A DNA stretch of 37,285 nucleotides, taken from assembly GCA_013373085.1 (NCBI GenBank), contig JABXIM010000085.1, positions 1-37,285 on the forward strand, given 5' to 3'. Origin of the DNA: Oceanospirillaceae bacterium (GTDB taxonomy: Bacteria > Pseudomonadota > Gammaproteobacteria > Pseudomonadales > Balneatricaceae). The position numbers were made by a program, and so were the translations under genes. Below are positions 30,448-37,285 of the stretch, one piece after another. Within the stretch, counting starts at the first letter, position 1. The number at the start of each line of letters is the position of its first letter. A model generated the notes under the pieces. That model did not search any database, was not told the origin of the DNA, and worked only from the letters and a program-made list of their open reading frames with translations.

Positions 30448-30885
30448 CTATGCGGTTTTGGCTTGATAACCAATACTGACCACTTCTAGCTGATCAAGCT
30501 TCCGGTATTGAGTTTTAAGCGTGTTAAATTTGCTGAAAAATGGCTCATACCAAATATGCTTTCTATCAAGATCAATATTGCGTTCTTTTAGCTCCTTTTT
30601 TGTATAGGCCTGCAACATTTTCTTACGACGAGTTGGCGGATAAATCGCACGAGTTTTTCTATGCCAAAGTAATTCTGTAACTGGATCAAAAGAGTCTGGC
30701 ATATCTGCCATACCCATTGATGGCTTTATCTGATTATTTAGATACACGGCTATCACCAGTTTACTTTCACCAATTAGGCCTTTGCTTAATGTGACCCTTA
30801 TATCTCCATAGCGGAGGATTACCTCGCCATGTACACCTTTCAATTGTGATTGGATGTCCACCCATTGCTCTTCTGTAATCGCCAT
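30448..30885 (-). CDS. Conserved early-region hypothetical protein, 145 aa
   Basis: No named family recognised. The N-terminal half is strand-rich (GVHGEVILRYGDIRVTLSKG, then LVIAVYLNN). The C-terminal half is basic (TRRKKMLQAYTKKELKERNI), ending in YRKLDQLEVVSIGYQAKTA. Genes of this kind often lie between the DUF3164 gene and gemA in Mu-like phages. The start lies 3 bases after the previous stop. Confidence 0.75.
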   Translation of the reverse strand: MAITEEQWVDIQSQLKGVHGEVILRYGDIRVTLSKGLIGESKLVIAVYLNNQIKPSMGMADMPDSFDPVTELLWHRKTRAIYPPTRRKKMLQAYTKKELKERNIDLDRKHIWYEPFFSKFNTLKTQYRKLDQLEVVSIGYQAKTA

Positions 30886-30887
30886 GC

Positions 30888-31508
30888 CTAAGCCCTCACT
30901 GCTGCTATATCTAATGGGACTGCAACGTATTGATCCGTCATGCCTACACGTTCATAAATTCGGATGTACGTCGCTGTATTTTTCACTTGGATGGAATCTT
31001 TGAGCGCGTCCATCGCTCTCTTCCATTTTTCGTCATCAATCTCTAGCCGGATCAAATCCAAAACAGCGGCGGTTTTTACTTGCCCTTGAGCATTGGTTTT
31101 AAAAGCGCGATCAACTAATGCACGAACATTGTTACTACTGCCCTGCGTCCAATCATTAATGCATTCTGTGATTAGCTCCTTAGCTGCTTCGAGTTCTTCG
31201 GTAAATGAAATTCGATCTGCTACGCTTCGCACGATCTTGTATTGACCGTTGTAGCTGATTAGATTCACATTTCCCTTCTTGCCGCCAATTTGTACTTCAT
31301 ATTTTTGCGCTGCAATGGATACAAGGTCAGCAATGTCGTTTAATGCACGACGTTTAAAATCTTTCAGGTTTTGATTCAGCAGTAATGCTTCTTTTACTAA
31401 GTCCATGACGACTTGATTTCGTAGTTTATCCTGCTCGCGTACTTGATCTTCTGGCACCATGTGACCACGGCTATTCATCATGAAACCTGCTGGCGTTGTG
31501 TTATCCAT
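30888..31508 (-). CDS. DUF3164-family Mu-like early protein, 206 aa
   Basis: Matches DUF3164: FMMNSRGHMVPEDQVREQDK at the start, a helical middle (NLKDFKRRALNDIADLVSIA), GGKKGNVNLISYNGQYKIVR and a C-terminal ALKDSIQVKNTATYIRIYER. GAAGGGG precedes the ATG and the start overlaps the previous gene by 8 bases. The function in transposable phages is unknown; it is one of the most conserved genes of the early operon. Confidence 0.9.
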   Translation of the reverse strand: MDNTTPAGFMMNSRGHMVPEDQVREQDKLRNQVVMDLVKEALLLNQNLKDFKRRALNDIADLVSIAAQKYEVQIGGKKGNVNLISYNGQYKIVRSVADRISFTEELEAAKELITECINDWTQGSSNNVRALVDRAFKTNAQGQVKTAAVLDLIRLEIDDEKWKRAMDALKDSIQVKNTATYIRIYERVGMTDQYVAVPLDIAAVRA

Positions 31509-31833
31509 TCTTATTCCCCTTCATGCGAGCTAATTGAGCGACGTAATCTGGCTGTACCCAAATCACTTCACAGTGGCAAAAAATACTGGTCATCTTCTCT
31601 TCAATATCACCACTTAGGTTTCGGCGACCAACACTGGTACCATTCAAATATTCACATCGCTTTTGATACTGGATTTCGATCACTGGGCGGCTGCCTGTGA
31701 TCTTGACATCAATAACGGTTAAACCTGTGTCTGCTAGTTTATTCACTGCACACTGAGCTTTATGCAACTGTGACGCGATGTGTTTGTTTTGCGTGTTACG
31801 TTGATGAAACGATCTATATGCAACGGCACTCAT
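31501..31833 (-). CDS. Hypothetical early protein, 110 aa
   Basis: The start ATG 31833 overlaps the stop of the preceding HTH gene (ATGA) and has GGAGG 7 bases upstream; a GTG two codons earlier is less likely. The protein is basic, with an N-terminal helix (FHQRNTQNKHIASQLHKAQC) and a strand-rich middle (LTVIDVKITGSRPVIEIQYQ). Two close cysteine/histidine residues (FCHCEV) might bind metal. No family recognised. Confidence 0.7.
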   Translation of the reverse strand: MSAVAYRSFHQRNTQNKHIASQLHKAQCAVNKLADTGLTVIDVKITGSRPVIEIQYQKRCEYLNGTSVGRRNLSGDIEEKMTSIFCHCEVIWVQPDYVAQLARMKGNKNG

Positions 31834-32198
31834 GCGCACACCTCCGTCTCTTCCAATTCATGTGTTGTGTTGTAATCACAATTTGGACAGGCTTTAAAAA
31901 GCTGCACTCGTAAGCGATTCACACTGCTGTATTTTGCTGTTTGATGCTCAATGCATTTATTACGTTCTAATTCTCCTAAAATTGGGCAGCCCACGGTTTC
32001 ACCCAGAAAGGCTCCTCGTACTTTTTGCTCAACCTTTTTTAAATCGCCTTTGTAAGTACCTTTTAAAACCTGATTAATGACAGCTACGCTGTAACCCAGT
32101 GTTTTAGCTACTTTAGATTGACTGGTTAACTTGCACTGCGTGCGCAGCTCTTGAAGCCAACGAGTTTCCTGTACTTCTTTTGTTATTATGTTTTCCAT
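31830..32198 (-). CDS. HTH regulator with C-terminal Cys-rich part, 122 aa
   Basis: The start ATG 32198 has GGGGAAG 3 bases upstream (core GGGGA, 6 bases); the in-frame TTG at 32210 is rejected. Residues about 13-50 form a helix-turn-helix (QSKVAKTLGYSVAVINQVLK). The second half has CPILGELERNKCIEHQ and FKACPNC, a four-cysteine arrangement likely to bind zinc. Similar small HTH proteins follow MuB in several Mu-like/BcepMu-like phages. It may regulate the early operon. Confidence 0.8.
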   Translation of the reverse strand: MENIITKEVQETRWLQELRTQCKLTSQSKVAKTLGYSVAVINQVLKGTYKGDLKKVEQKVRGAFLGETVGCPILGELERNKCIEHQTAKYSSVNRLRVQLFKACPNCDYNTTHELEETEVCA

Positions 32199-32212
32199 GT
32201 TCTTCCCCAAAA

Positions 32213-32872
32213 CTATGCAACGTCTTCTTGTTTACTTGGTGTCCAGACAACTTCATTAATATTTGGATCGAATACGGCCTTGGTGCGCTGAATTTGCGGC
32301 GGCAGTGGGCCTGTGTTTTTGGTTTGGTTAAAGCGATATTGAGCAACCGTTGCCGTACGCCAATTACTTTCTGTCAGTAGGGTTAGATAACCTGCTTTAT
32401 GTAAAAGGCTGACATAGCGCTTGGCCTCCATTTCTGCAATTGTCACCGTATCTGTACTCGCAGAGGCTACCAATTCACGCCATGAAAAGACTTTTAGAAT
32501 TTTCATAGTACGCCATAGGTTTGCACGACCTTGACCTTGAGTGACTTTCTCGCCGTTTTTATTGATCTTAGGTGCAAATACACCGCAGTCTTTAATCAGG
32601 CGATATTGATAAAGTGTGGCGCACTTCGATTTCTCTATTTTCTTAGAGACTTCGATATAGCCACCCTTTACCAACCGACTCAGGTATGAGCGAACGGTTT
32701 TGTCATTCACAGATTGATATTGGTTACGGTGAATCCACATGGTGATGTCATCCCGTGTGAACTCATTTAATTCACGAGCGGCCATCCAAATCACATCTTG
32801 GCCGCTCTTAAATGACGGACTCATGTGTGCTGGCTTGCGACCTAAACCTTTACCTGGCTTAACATGATTCAT
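32213..32872 (-). CDS. Early protein with two winged-helix-like units, 219 aa
   Basis: Two similar segments of about 85 residues are visible. The first has SGQDVIWMAARELNEFTRDD, VRSYLSRLVKGGYIEVSK and TLYQYRLIKD. The second has RANLWRTMKILKVFSWRELV, AKRYVSLLHKAGYLTLL and VAQYRFNQ. Each reads as a winged helix, so the protein is probably a DNA-binding early factor produced by an internal duplication. It shares one base with MuB (TAATG), so the two are made together. Family name not recognised. Confidence 0.75.
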   Translation of the reverse strand: MNHVKPGKGLGRKPAHMSPSFKSGQDVIWMAARELNEFTRDDITMWIHRNQYQSVNDKTVRSYLSRLVKGGYIEVSKKIEKSKCATLYQYRLIKDCGVFAPKINKNGEKVTQGQGRANLWRTMKILKVFSWRELVASASTDTVTIAEMEAKRYVSLLHKAGYLTLLTESNWRTATVAQYRFNQTKNTGPLPPQIQRTKAVFDPNINEVVWTPSKQEDVA

Positions 32873-33591
32873 TAGGCGATCCTTCTACGGGGAGCCTCGC
32901 CAGTGAAAAAGTCGCGGTCTCCCCAGTCCGCAACAGTGACAGTGCCTGTGCCTGCTTGATGTGCAAATTCACGAATGCGATCCAGATTTACGCACGCGCG
33001 ACGAGCAGAACCTTTACAGGTTGCATGTAGCTTTTCGATCAGTGCCTGCTCGATGACTAAGTTACCGGCATAGATTTTTTTGAGTTCTTCAATATCAACA
33101 AGCGATACTGGCTGAGCTGGGAAAAAATCTAAGATGCGTCCATGAAAACGCTCCCAGCGTTGCAGTTTTTTAGGTAGCTGTTCTTCTCCGATCAAAAGGA
33201 TTGTGCCTTGGCTTGCTTCGTAGATATCGCGCACGATCTCTACCCAGTTGCGCTCAACTAAGTGATCGAATTCATCAATGATCAGTGGACGATTAGACTT
33301 GGCGAGTTCTTCTGCAATTTGATCTACCATGTCCGACATGTTCTTTCCAAACTTCATCCCCATGGCCTTTTGCACTGCTTCTAAAAAGGCTTTGCGTGTC
33401 CAGCAGCTTTTACACTCAACATAAACCGCGTCGAATTTGTTAGCAGCAAAGCTTGCGGCAACACTTTTCCCGTATCCGCTTGGGCCATAAAAAACAGCCA
33501 TTCCAGGCAAGTGTGCTTCACGCGCAAACGCCCTTTGTATGGCCTGATGGCATAGAGCCACGTTGGTTATTCCTGCTATTCCTACACTCAT
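32872..33591 (-). CDS. B: Transposition target protein MuB-like AAA+ ATPase, 239 aa
   Basis: AAA+ ATPase with Walker A GPSGYGKS (residues 36-43), Walker B RPLIIDEFDH (101-110) and a sensor-type ILLIGEEQLP. It lacks the N-terminal HTH of Mu B (312 aa), so it resembles the shorter B proteins of BcepMu-like phages and the ATPase partners of Tn552/Tn7-type elements. AGAGGT lies 9 bases before the ATG. It selects target DNA and activates the transposase. Confidence 0.92.
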   Translation of the reverse strand: MSVGIAGITNVALCHQAIQRAFAREAHLPGMAVFYGPSGYGKSVAASFAANKFDAVYVECKSCWTRKAFLEAVQKAMGMKFGKNMSDMVDQIAEELAKSNRPLIIDEFDHLVERNWVEIVRDIYEASQGTILLIGEEQLPKKLQRWERFHGRILDFFPAQPVSLVDIEELKKIYAGNLVIEQALIEKLHATCKGSARRACVNLDRIREFAHQAGTGTVTVADWGDRDFFTGEAPRRRIA

Positions 33592-33647
33592 GTATGATGA
33601 CCTCTGTAATAGGTTGTTTAGTTATTGCTATTCCGCTAGGCGGCTTG

Positions 33648-35795
33648 TTACTGGCTCGCGGTCTGTTGGCGCAGTTCCGCGAGCATCTTTCCACCCCCAA
33701 ACTCTGCTGAGAGTGGGAAAGTCTTATGAAATCGTTGTTGTTGTTCGTTTAGCTCTAACCCTGCTTTTGCTTTGATATCTAGGTCTAGCCAATAGAGGTA
33801 CTTGGCCGCAGGGTCGGTTGGTAATTCGAGTTTGCGATTAAATTCAGGCTGGATAAGCTGGCCTTTAATTTCGTTACGGGTTTCTTCTATTTGATTGCGC
33901 TGCTCACTCGTCAGGCCACTTTGCTTAATGCCTTCTCGTGCAGCTAAGGCATTGGCTGCGGCTTCAAGGCGTTCTGTTGTGTGCGTGTGAGATGGTCGCG
34001 GAAATGAAAGTGTATTTTCCTCAAGGTTTCTCTGAGCTTGATGGGCCAATATCTCATTAGCGATATCACGCTTAGAAATTTTCTTGGCAGCAGCTTTAAG
34101 ACGGCGTTTCTCTTCTTGTACTGCTTCACGCTGAACCTCTTTGGTTTTAGCGGCGACTTCTTTGCGGCTTACGCCTGTTACAGCGGGATCTTCGGCAACA
34201 CATACAAATTGATTATTCATGTCGTAAACAAAAATACGGCCCATGTCGTGCTCGTCGTAATAAACATGCACCTGGTCACCTATGATGGCTCCCAGCTCTG
34301 GGTGGATGTATTTACCACCTTCCACTGAAATGCCCTTCTTACCTACGATACGATGACCTGCTGGTTCGCTAAGTAAAATATCTAGGGCTCGCTCGTTTTC
34401 GATACGACTGATGGTACCGCTCCATTCACGTACCATTTGATTTGGGGTTTTCTTTAACTCTCTATGAGTGCGTACGTGGTATTCGTTATCAATCCAGTTA
34501 TTGCAGAAGGCTTGTAGCTCTTCGCTACTCATTCCAATTTCGATGACTTCATCTTTCTTGAATAAGCGATCGCTAAATTGTTTACGGGCCTCGATTTGTT
34601 TTCTATCTGCCACGTTGTGGCCAATAAATCCTGGCAGTAGCTCTAATAAGTCATGAGAAAATGAACGGAATACTCGCTCGATGTGTGGCTTTTTCCATGC
34701 TTGGAAAGGTGGACAGAATTCCTGCTTAATATCTAACGCATGGAATACTGACTGAATGTATTTAGATTTGTAATCCGCACCATTATCGGTTTTGGCTACT
34801 TGTGGGATACCCCAGTCCAATATGGCCTGACGAATAACTTGAGCAACACCTTTACTGTTTGATGTGCGGGATACGACAAAACGGATGCGACGGCTATATA
34901 CATCGATCACACCAATAATATTATGGCGGCCATCTTCCAACATAAGATCAGCAGGAGTAGAGTCGAATTCCCATAGCTGATTCAATGCTGTTACATGCTC
35001 ATTGCCGGAACCGAATGCCTGCATGTATTCGTTTTTCCATTGGTCTGGATTTGTTATTGCAACGAATACTTGGCGATTGTCGGCTTTCCATTTGTTAATC
35101 CAGCGATCAATCGTTCGCAACGATGGTAATTCTATTTTTCCGCTGAATTCTGCTTTTATTGCCTTATTCAGAACTGTATTTGAGATATGTGGATTTTCGA
35201 CCAGCATACCGATAATGAAGCCTTTTAAATCTTCATCATTATCTATCATGCCAGTGCCTTTACGGTGCTTTCCTCTAGAGCCAGCTAAAGCAGCTAAACC
35301 TTGATTTTTATAGTTGCTACGCCACTCATAGACTGTGGCCATGCGTAATCGAGGAAGCAACTGCTTGGTTGTTATATCTACCTCTATTTGATGGCTGTTA
35401 TATTTCTCAATAAATTCCTTAATGCTGTATGGAGAGGAATCTATAGATAGTAAAATTTCTAACTTAGCATCCACCTTGTTTTTTTGCGTGCGAGAGAGTG
35501 AGTTGTATTCAGCTAGTGAAGTTTGTTTATTTGTACACTGGTATTTGCTTTCTTTAGCTATGGATTGACCTACGAGGATTCCTTTTTGGCCACTATCTGT
35601 TATTAGTGAAGATGTCACTTTTAGCTTTTCCTGAGTAACGATCGGCAGAGATGACACGTGATACTCTTGGCCTTTACCAGACGCCCTATCTCTAGAAGTC
35701 CAGTTACCTGTTTTGGCACGCTCGCGTACACGTCTATCTGACGTAGGCAAACCTTCCAATCCCGCTAGCTCCTTAGCTGTAAACCACTCTTTCAT
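33648..35795 (-). CDS. A: MuA-like DDE transposase, 715 aa
   Basis: Longer than Mu A (663 aa). The N-terminus (EWFTAKELAGLEGLPTSDRR) is the Mu-type winged-helix DNA-binding domain; HTH end-binding domains follow (about 120-240). The RNase-H-like core has D278 (LWEFDST), D337 (AKTDNGADYKS) and E373 (KPHIERVFR). This gives 35 residues between the second Asp and Glu, where Mu A has about 55, so the catalytic spacing is of the Tn552/retroviral type. The C-terminal part contains a Lys/Arg/Glu-rich stretch (about 560-600). AGGT lies 7 bases before the ATG. Confidence 0.95.
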   Translation of the reverse strand: MKEWFTAKELAGLEGLPTSDRRVRERAKTGNWTSRDRASGKGQEYHVSSLPIVTQEKLKVTSSLITDSGQKGILVGQSIAKESKYQCTNKQTSLAEYNSLSRTQKNKVDAKLEILLSIDSSPYSIKEFIEKYNSHQIEVDITTKQLLPRLRMATVYEWRSNYKNQGLAALAGSRGKHRKGTGMIDNDEDLKGFIIGMLVENPHISNTVLNKAIKAEFSGKIELPSLRTIDRWINKWKADNRQVFVAITNPDQWKNEYMQAFGSGNEHVTALNQLWEFDSTPADLMLEDGRHNIIGVIDVYSRRIRFVVSRTSNSKGVAQVIRQAILDWGIPQVAKTDNGADYKSKYIQSVFHALDIKQEFCPPFQAWKKPHIERVFRSFSHDLLELLPGFIGHNVADRKQIEARKQFSDRLFKKDEVIEIGMSSEELQAFCNNWIDNEYHVRTHRELKKTPNQMVREWSGTISRIENERALDILLSEPAGHRIVGKKGISVEGGKYIHPELGAIIGDQVHVYYDEHDMGRIFVYDMNNQFVCVAEDPAVTGVSRKEVAAKTKEVQREAVQEEKRRLKAAAKKISKRDIANEILAHQAQRNLEENTLSFPRPSHTHTTERLEAAANALAAREGIKQSGLTSEQRNQIEETRNEIKGQLIQPEFNRKLELPTDPAAKYLYWLDLDIKAKAGLELNEQQQRFHKTFPLSAEFGGGKMLAELRQQTASQ

Positions 35796-35810
35796 AAGCT
35801 ACCTACTTCA

Positions 35811-36080
35811 CTAAGCAACTGATCTATGTGGAATATTGATTTTGCTTGCCGGACTTTCTAGATATCTTGAAGGCCAGATATCTTCTGGCTTCATTCCAAG
35901 TGCAGCTGCAATGATTCTTTCTCCTTTTGGCCACTTCCTATCTAGCGCAGATCGAAGAGACTGCGGGTACTTATAACCTGCCTCTTTCGCTACAGCAGAC
36001 ATTGTCAATCCTCGCTTTTTTAATGCCGCCATGACATCTGCTGGGTGCATATCCTCTTTTTTCTTTTCACTCATTTGCAT
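35811..36080 (-). CDS. ner: Ner/Nlp-like DNA-binding protein, 89 aa
   Basis: Ner/Nlp family: MHPADVMAALKKRGLTMSAV, AKEAGYKYPQSLRSALDRKW and ERIIAAALGMKPEDIWPSRY are the hallmarks. ATG 36080 is chosen, though GTG 36083 and ATG 36074 are also possible and no strong RBS decides. An ATGCAA half-site covers the start codons, so translation-start DNA overlaps the operator. It is divergent from the repressor and, as in Mu, should repress both the repressor and early promoters during lytic growth. Confidence 0.9.
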   Translation of the reverse strand: MQMSEKKKEDMHPADVMAALKKRGLTMSAVAKEAGYKYPQSLRSALDRKWPKGERIIAAALGMKPEDIWPSRYLESPASKINIPHRSVA

Positions 36081-36259
36081 CACTCACACTTAATGTAAAT
36101 TTCTGCATTCAAAATAATCAAGAAATTGCATCAATGCAAGTATTTTCATGCAATATTTTTCAACAAATACTGCAAACTATTACAAAAGTGCTGTAATTAG
36201 TTGCATCTCAAGGTTCTTTGCTTGTGTGAATTCACCGGCTTAGTTAGCATTAAATGCAA
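36075..36259. promoter_or_regulatory. Repressor/Ner operator region with TTGCAT/ATGCAA half-sites
   Basis: Between ner and the repressor there are at least seven half-sites: TTGCAT at 36075, CTGCAT at 36103, an inverted pair TTGCAT-CA-ATGCAA at 36126-36139, ATGCAA at 36148, TGCAAA at 36171, TTGCAT at 36201 and ATGCAA at 36254. The AT-rich sequence between them would hold the early and repressor promoters. In Mu this region also serves as the transposition enhancer bound by MuA; the same is possible here. Confidence 0.75.
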
Positions 36260-36279
36260 CTTTATGGCGGTTTTTGTCG

Positions 36280-36942
36280 ATGTTTAATATTGGTATTACT
36301 AGAGAAAAGCTTTCTGAGAATATTCGAGAACTTGTAATGAAGTATTCTCGAACGAAAACTCAGAAGGAAACAGGAATTCCTCTCAGGACTTTGGATAACT
36401 ATTTATCAGGGGAAACTGAGCCTAAGCTTTCCGGCGCTCTAGCTATTGCTAAAGCTCTAGGTACTACAGTTGAGTATTTAGCCCTCAGAGAAGGCCCTGA
36501 AAGCTTTGAATTTAAAGATAGAGGTGACAACTCAGCTGCCCTTTCTTTATTTGAGAAGAAGCCTTCAGACGAAGGTTCCTTTGAATTTGAGAAGCCTAAG
36601 AACAGTGCTGCCTATGAACAGTATCTAGAAGTTCTAAATAAGCTCTCATTGCAAGATATAGAAACTCAAAAGCTTGTTAGGGTGCATGGAGATAGTATGC
36701 CTCCATACAAGAGAGGAGATCTTCTTGTAATAGACGAAAGTAACAAACTCTTAGTTGATGGTGCTCTTTATGTATTCAGCTACTTGAATACCCAGCTCAT
36801 TAGACAGGTTCAATTGGTACCTGGTGAAGGATGGCTACTAAAGACTAATAATCCTAATTATGAAGATAGAATTCTAGATATAAACAATAACAATGATGTG
36901 GAAATCGAAGGAAGGGTAATAGCTTCGACTATCTTTCCCTAG
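36280..36942 (+). CDS. S24 (LexA/CI-like) phage repressor, 220 aa
   Basis: The N-terminal HTH (about 22-48, SRTKTQKETGIPLRTLDNYL) is followed by a linker and an S24 domain with the serine motif VHGDSMPPYKRGD (S139). ATG 36280 is preferred to TTG 36274, since GGCGG lies 9 bases upstream of it. Where LexA/CI proteins carry the catalytic lysine (VKR), this protein reads LIRQV (R175), and no Ala-Gly or Cys-Gly cleavage pair is seen in the linker. The linker contains a duplicated SFEF...NSAA segment. It should hold the lysogenic state; SOS-induced self-cleavage looks doubtful. Confidence 0.92.
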   Translation: MFNIGITREKLSENIRELVMKYSRTKTQKETGIPLRTLDNYLSGETEPKLSGALAIAKALGTTVEYLALREGPESFEFKDRGDNSAALSLFEKKPSDEGSFEFEKPKNSAAYEQYLEVLNKLSLQDIETQKLVRVHGDSMPPYKRGDLLVIDESNKLLVDGALYVFSYLNTQLIRQVQLVPGEGWLLKTNNPNYEDRILDINNNNDVEIEGRVIASTIFP

Positions 36943-36947
36943 TGAAT

Positions 36948-37137
36948 ATCGGACGCGTCCTCAAGTATTAAGGACGACGTCCGTTTCTTTGGTTAGTTAA
37001 AATCACGCCTAAAATCTCTTTAAAGCCCATTTTATTTGGCTTTCATTGAAATCGGACGTTTCCGGCTCCCATGTCGAAAAGACATCAAAGCTCAATTACA
37101 AGATAGGCATATAAACCCAGAATTTATCGGACGTTTC
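36948..37137. repeat. Repeats ATCGGACG(TTTC), candidate transposase-binding sites
   Basis: ATCGGACG occurs at 36948-36955, 37051-37058 and 37126-37133. The last two extend to an identical 12-mer ATCGGACGTTTC at 37051-37062 and 37126-37137. The copy at 37051 is preceded by TTTCATTGAA, which matches the TTTCAnTnAA half of the Mu end consensus. All are in one orientation, downstream of the repressor, where the left-end sites of a Mu-like phage belong. Confidence 0.55.
36951..36990 (+). terminator. Rho-independent terminator of the repressor gene
   Basis: GGACGCGTCCT pairs with AGGACG-ACGTCC (one bulged base) around CAAGTATT-A, followed by GTTTCTTT. It begins 9 bases after the repressor stop. 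The stem includes GGACG words shared with the nearby end repeats, so it may also be a transposase contact. Confidence 0.75.
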
Positions 37138-37285
37138 TCCGTAAAACTGCCTTGAAGCCCTTGTAATATAAGGCCTTCCCAATATCTACCGGCAATTCCC
37201 GCTTAATCCCATTATTCTGGATCTATATGTCCCCTCACACTAACGTTTTAGGTTAGGCTTTCTGATAAGAGCGTAAATTAACCTA
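36991..37285. other. Non-coding phage left-end region
   Basis: No gene is supported in these 295 bases. They hold two of the ATCGGACG repeats and AT-rich spacers. In Mu the left end lies about 270 bp from the repressor stop, so the phage-host junction may be inside or just beyond this stretch. No TG/CA terminus with a matching 5-bp duplication could be paired with the other side. Confidence 0.4.

Noticed and set aside
32210-32346. Minus-strand frame 32113-32346 and other short frames overlapping the early genes
   Set aside because: They overlap recognised genes in other frames, lack an RBS and have no protein-like composition.
1-37285. CRISPR array, insertion sequence or rRNA gene
   Set aside because: No regularly spaced repeat array, no IS-type transposase besides MuA, and no rRNA-like sequence was seen on either strand.

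Overview
The window holds a nearly complete temperate transposable (Mu-like) prophage of about 35 kb. It lies in reverse orientation next to a host tRNA-Leu(CAA) gene. Family assignments come from reading the proteins by eye, with no database search. The moderate-to-low GC content and the Mu/P2-type genes suggest a gammaproteobacterial, perhaps marine, host, but the genus cannot be named. The phage left end (repressor and transposase) is at the right of the window and the phage right end (tail) is at the left. Neither terminal dinucleotide nor a target duplication could be fixed.

Layout, left to right. 1-2258: tRNA-Leu and its terminator, a divergent pair of small genes around two inverted operator copies, a zinc-ribbon membrane protein, and an unlisted 48-codon gene. 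2259-13149: a P2-type contractile tail module (D, X, U, T, E/E', FII, FI, H, I, J, W, V), all on the minus strand. 13142-17582: a Mu-type head module (gp37, G, gp36, an HI1506-like protein, the capsid, a decoration-like protein, protease I with nested scaffold Z). 17832-20746: four plus-strand, AT-rich cargo genes. 20759-28435: MuF, portal, terminase, gp27-gp25, a TraR-like zinc finger and the lysis ORF. 28582-29370: a second plus-strand cargo gene. 29409-36083: Mor, GemA, early genes, MuB, MuA and Ner. 36280-36942: the repressor on the plus strand, followed by a terminator and a repeat-bearing end region.

How the parts work together. Repressor and Ner compete at a cluster of TTGCAT/ATGCAA half-sites between their genes. 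The early operon makes the transposase pair and ends with the Mor-type activator. Two late operons follow. One starts at the lysis gene and runs through MuF to an AT-rich terminator at 20733-20764. The other starts at protease I and runs through the tail. Just upstream of each late operon sits nearly the same G/C-rich 20-mer (18 of 20 bases identical), which I propose is the Mor-family activator site.

The most interesting part is the cargo placed between the two late operons: a translationally coupled soluble/membrane pair, then an operon of a DUF4393 (Abi-alpha type) protein and a DUF2971 protein. This is a candidate anti-phage or superinfection-exclusion locus. Further cargo includes a CoiA-like zinc-knuckle protein, a lipoprotein, a one-helix membrane protein and a possible nuclease tail on MuF. 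Other notable points are an amidase-holin ORF with an internal start, a canonical -1 slippery site in E/E', and an S24 repressor that appears to lack its catalytic lysine.
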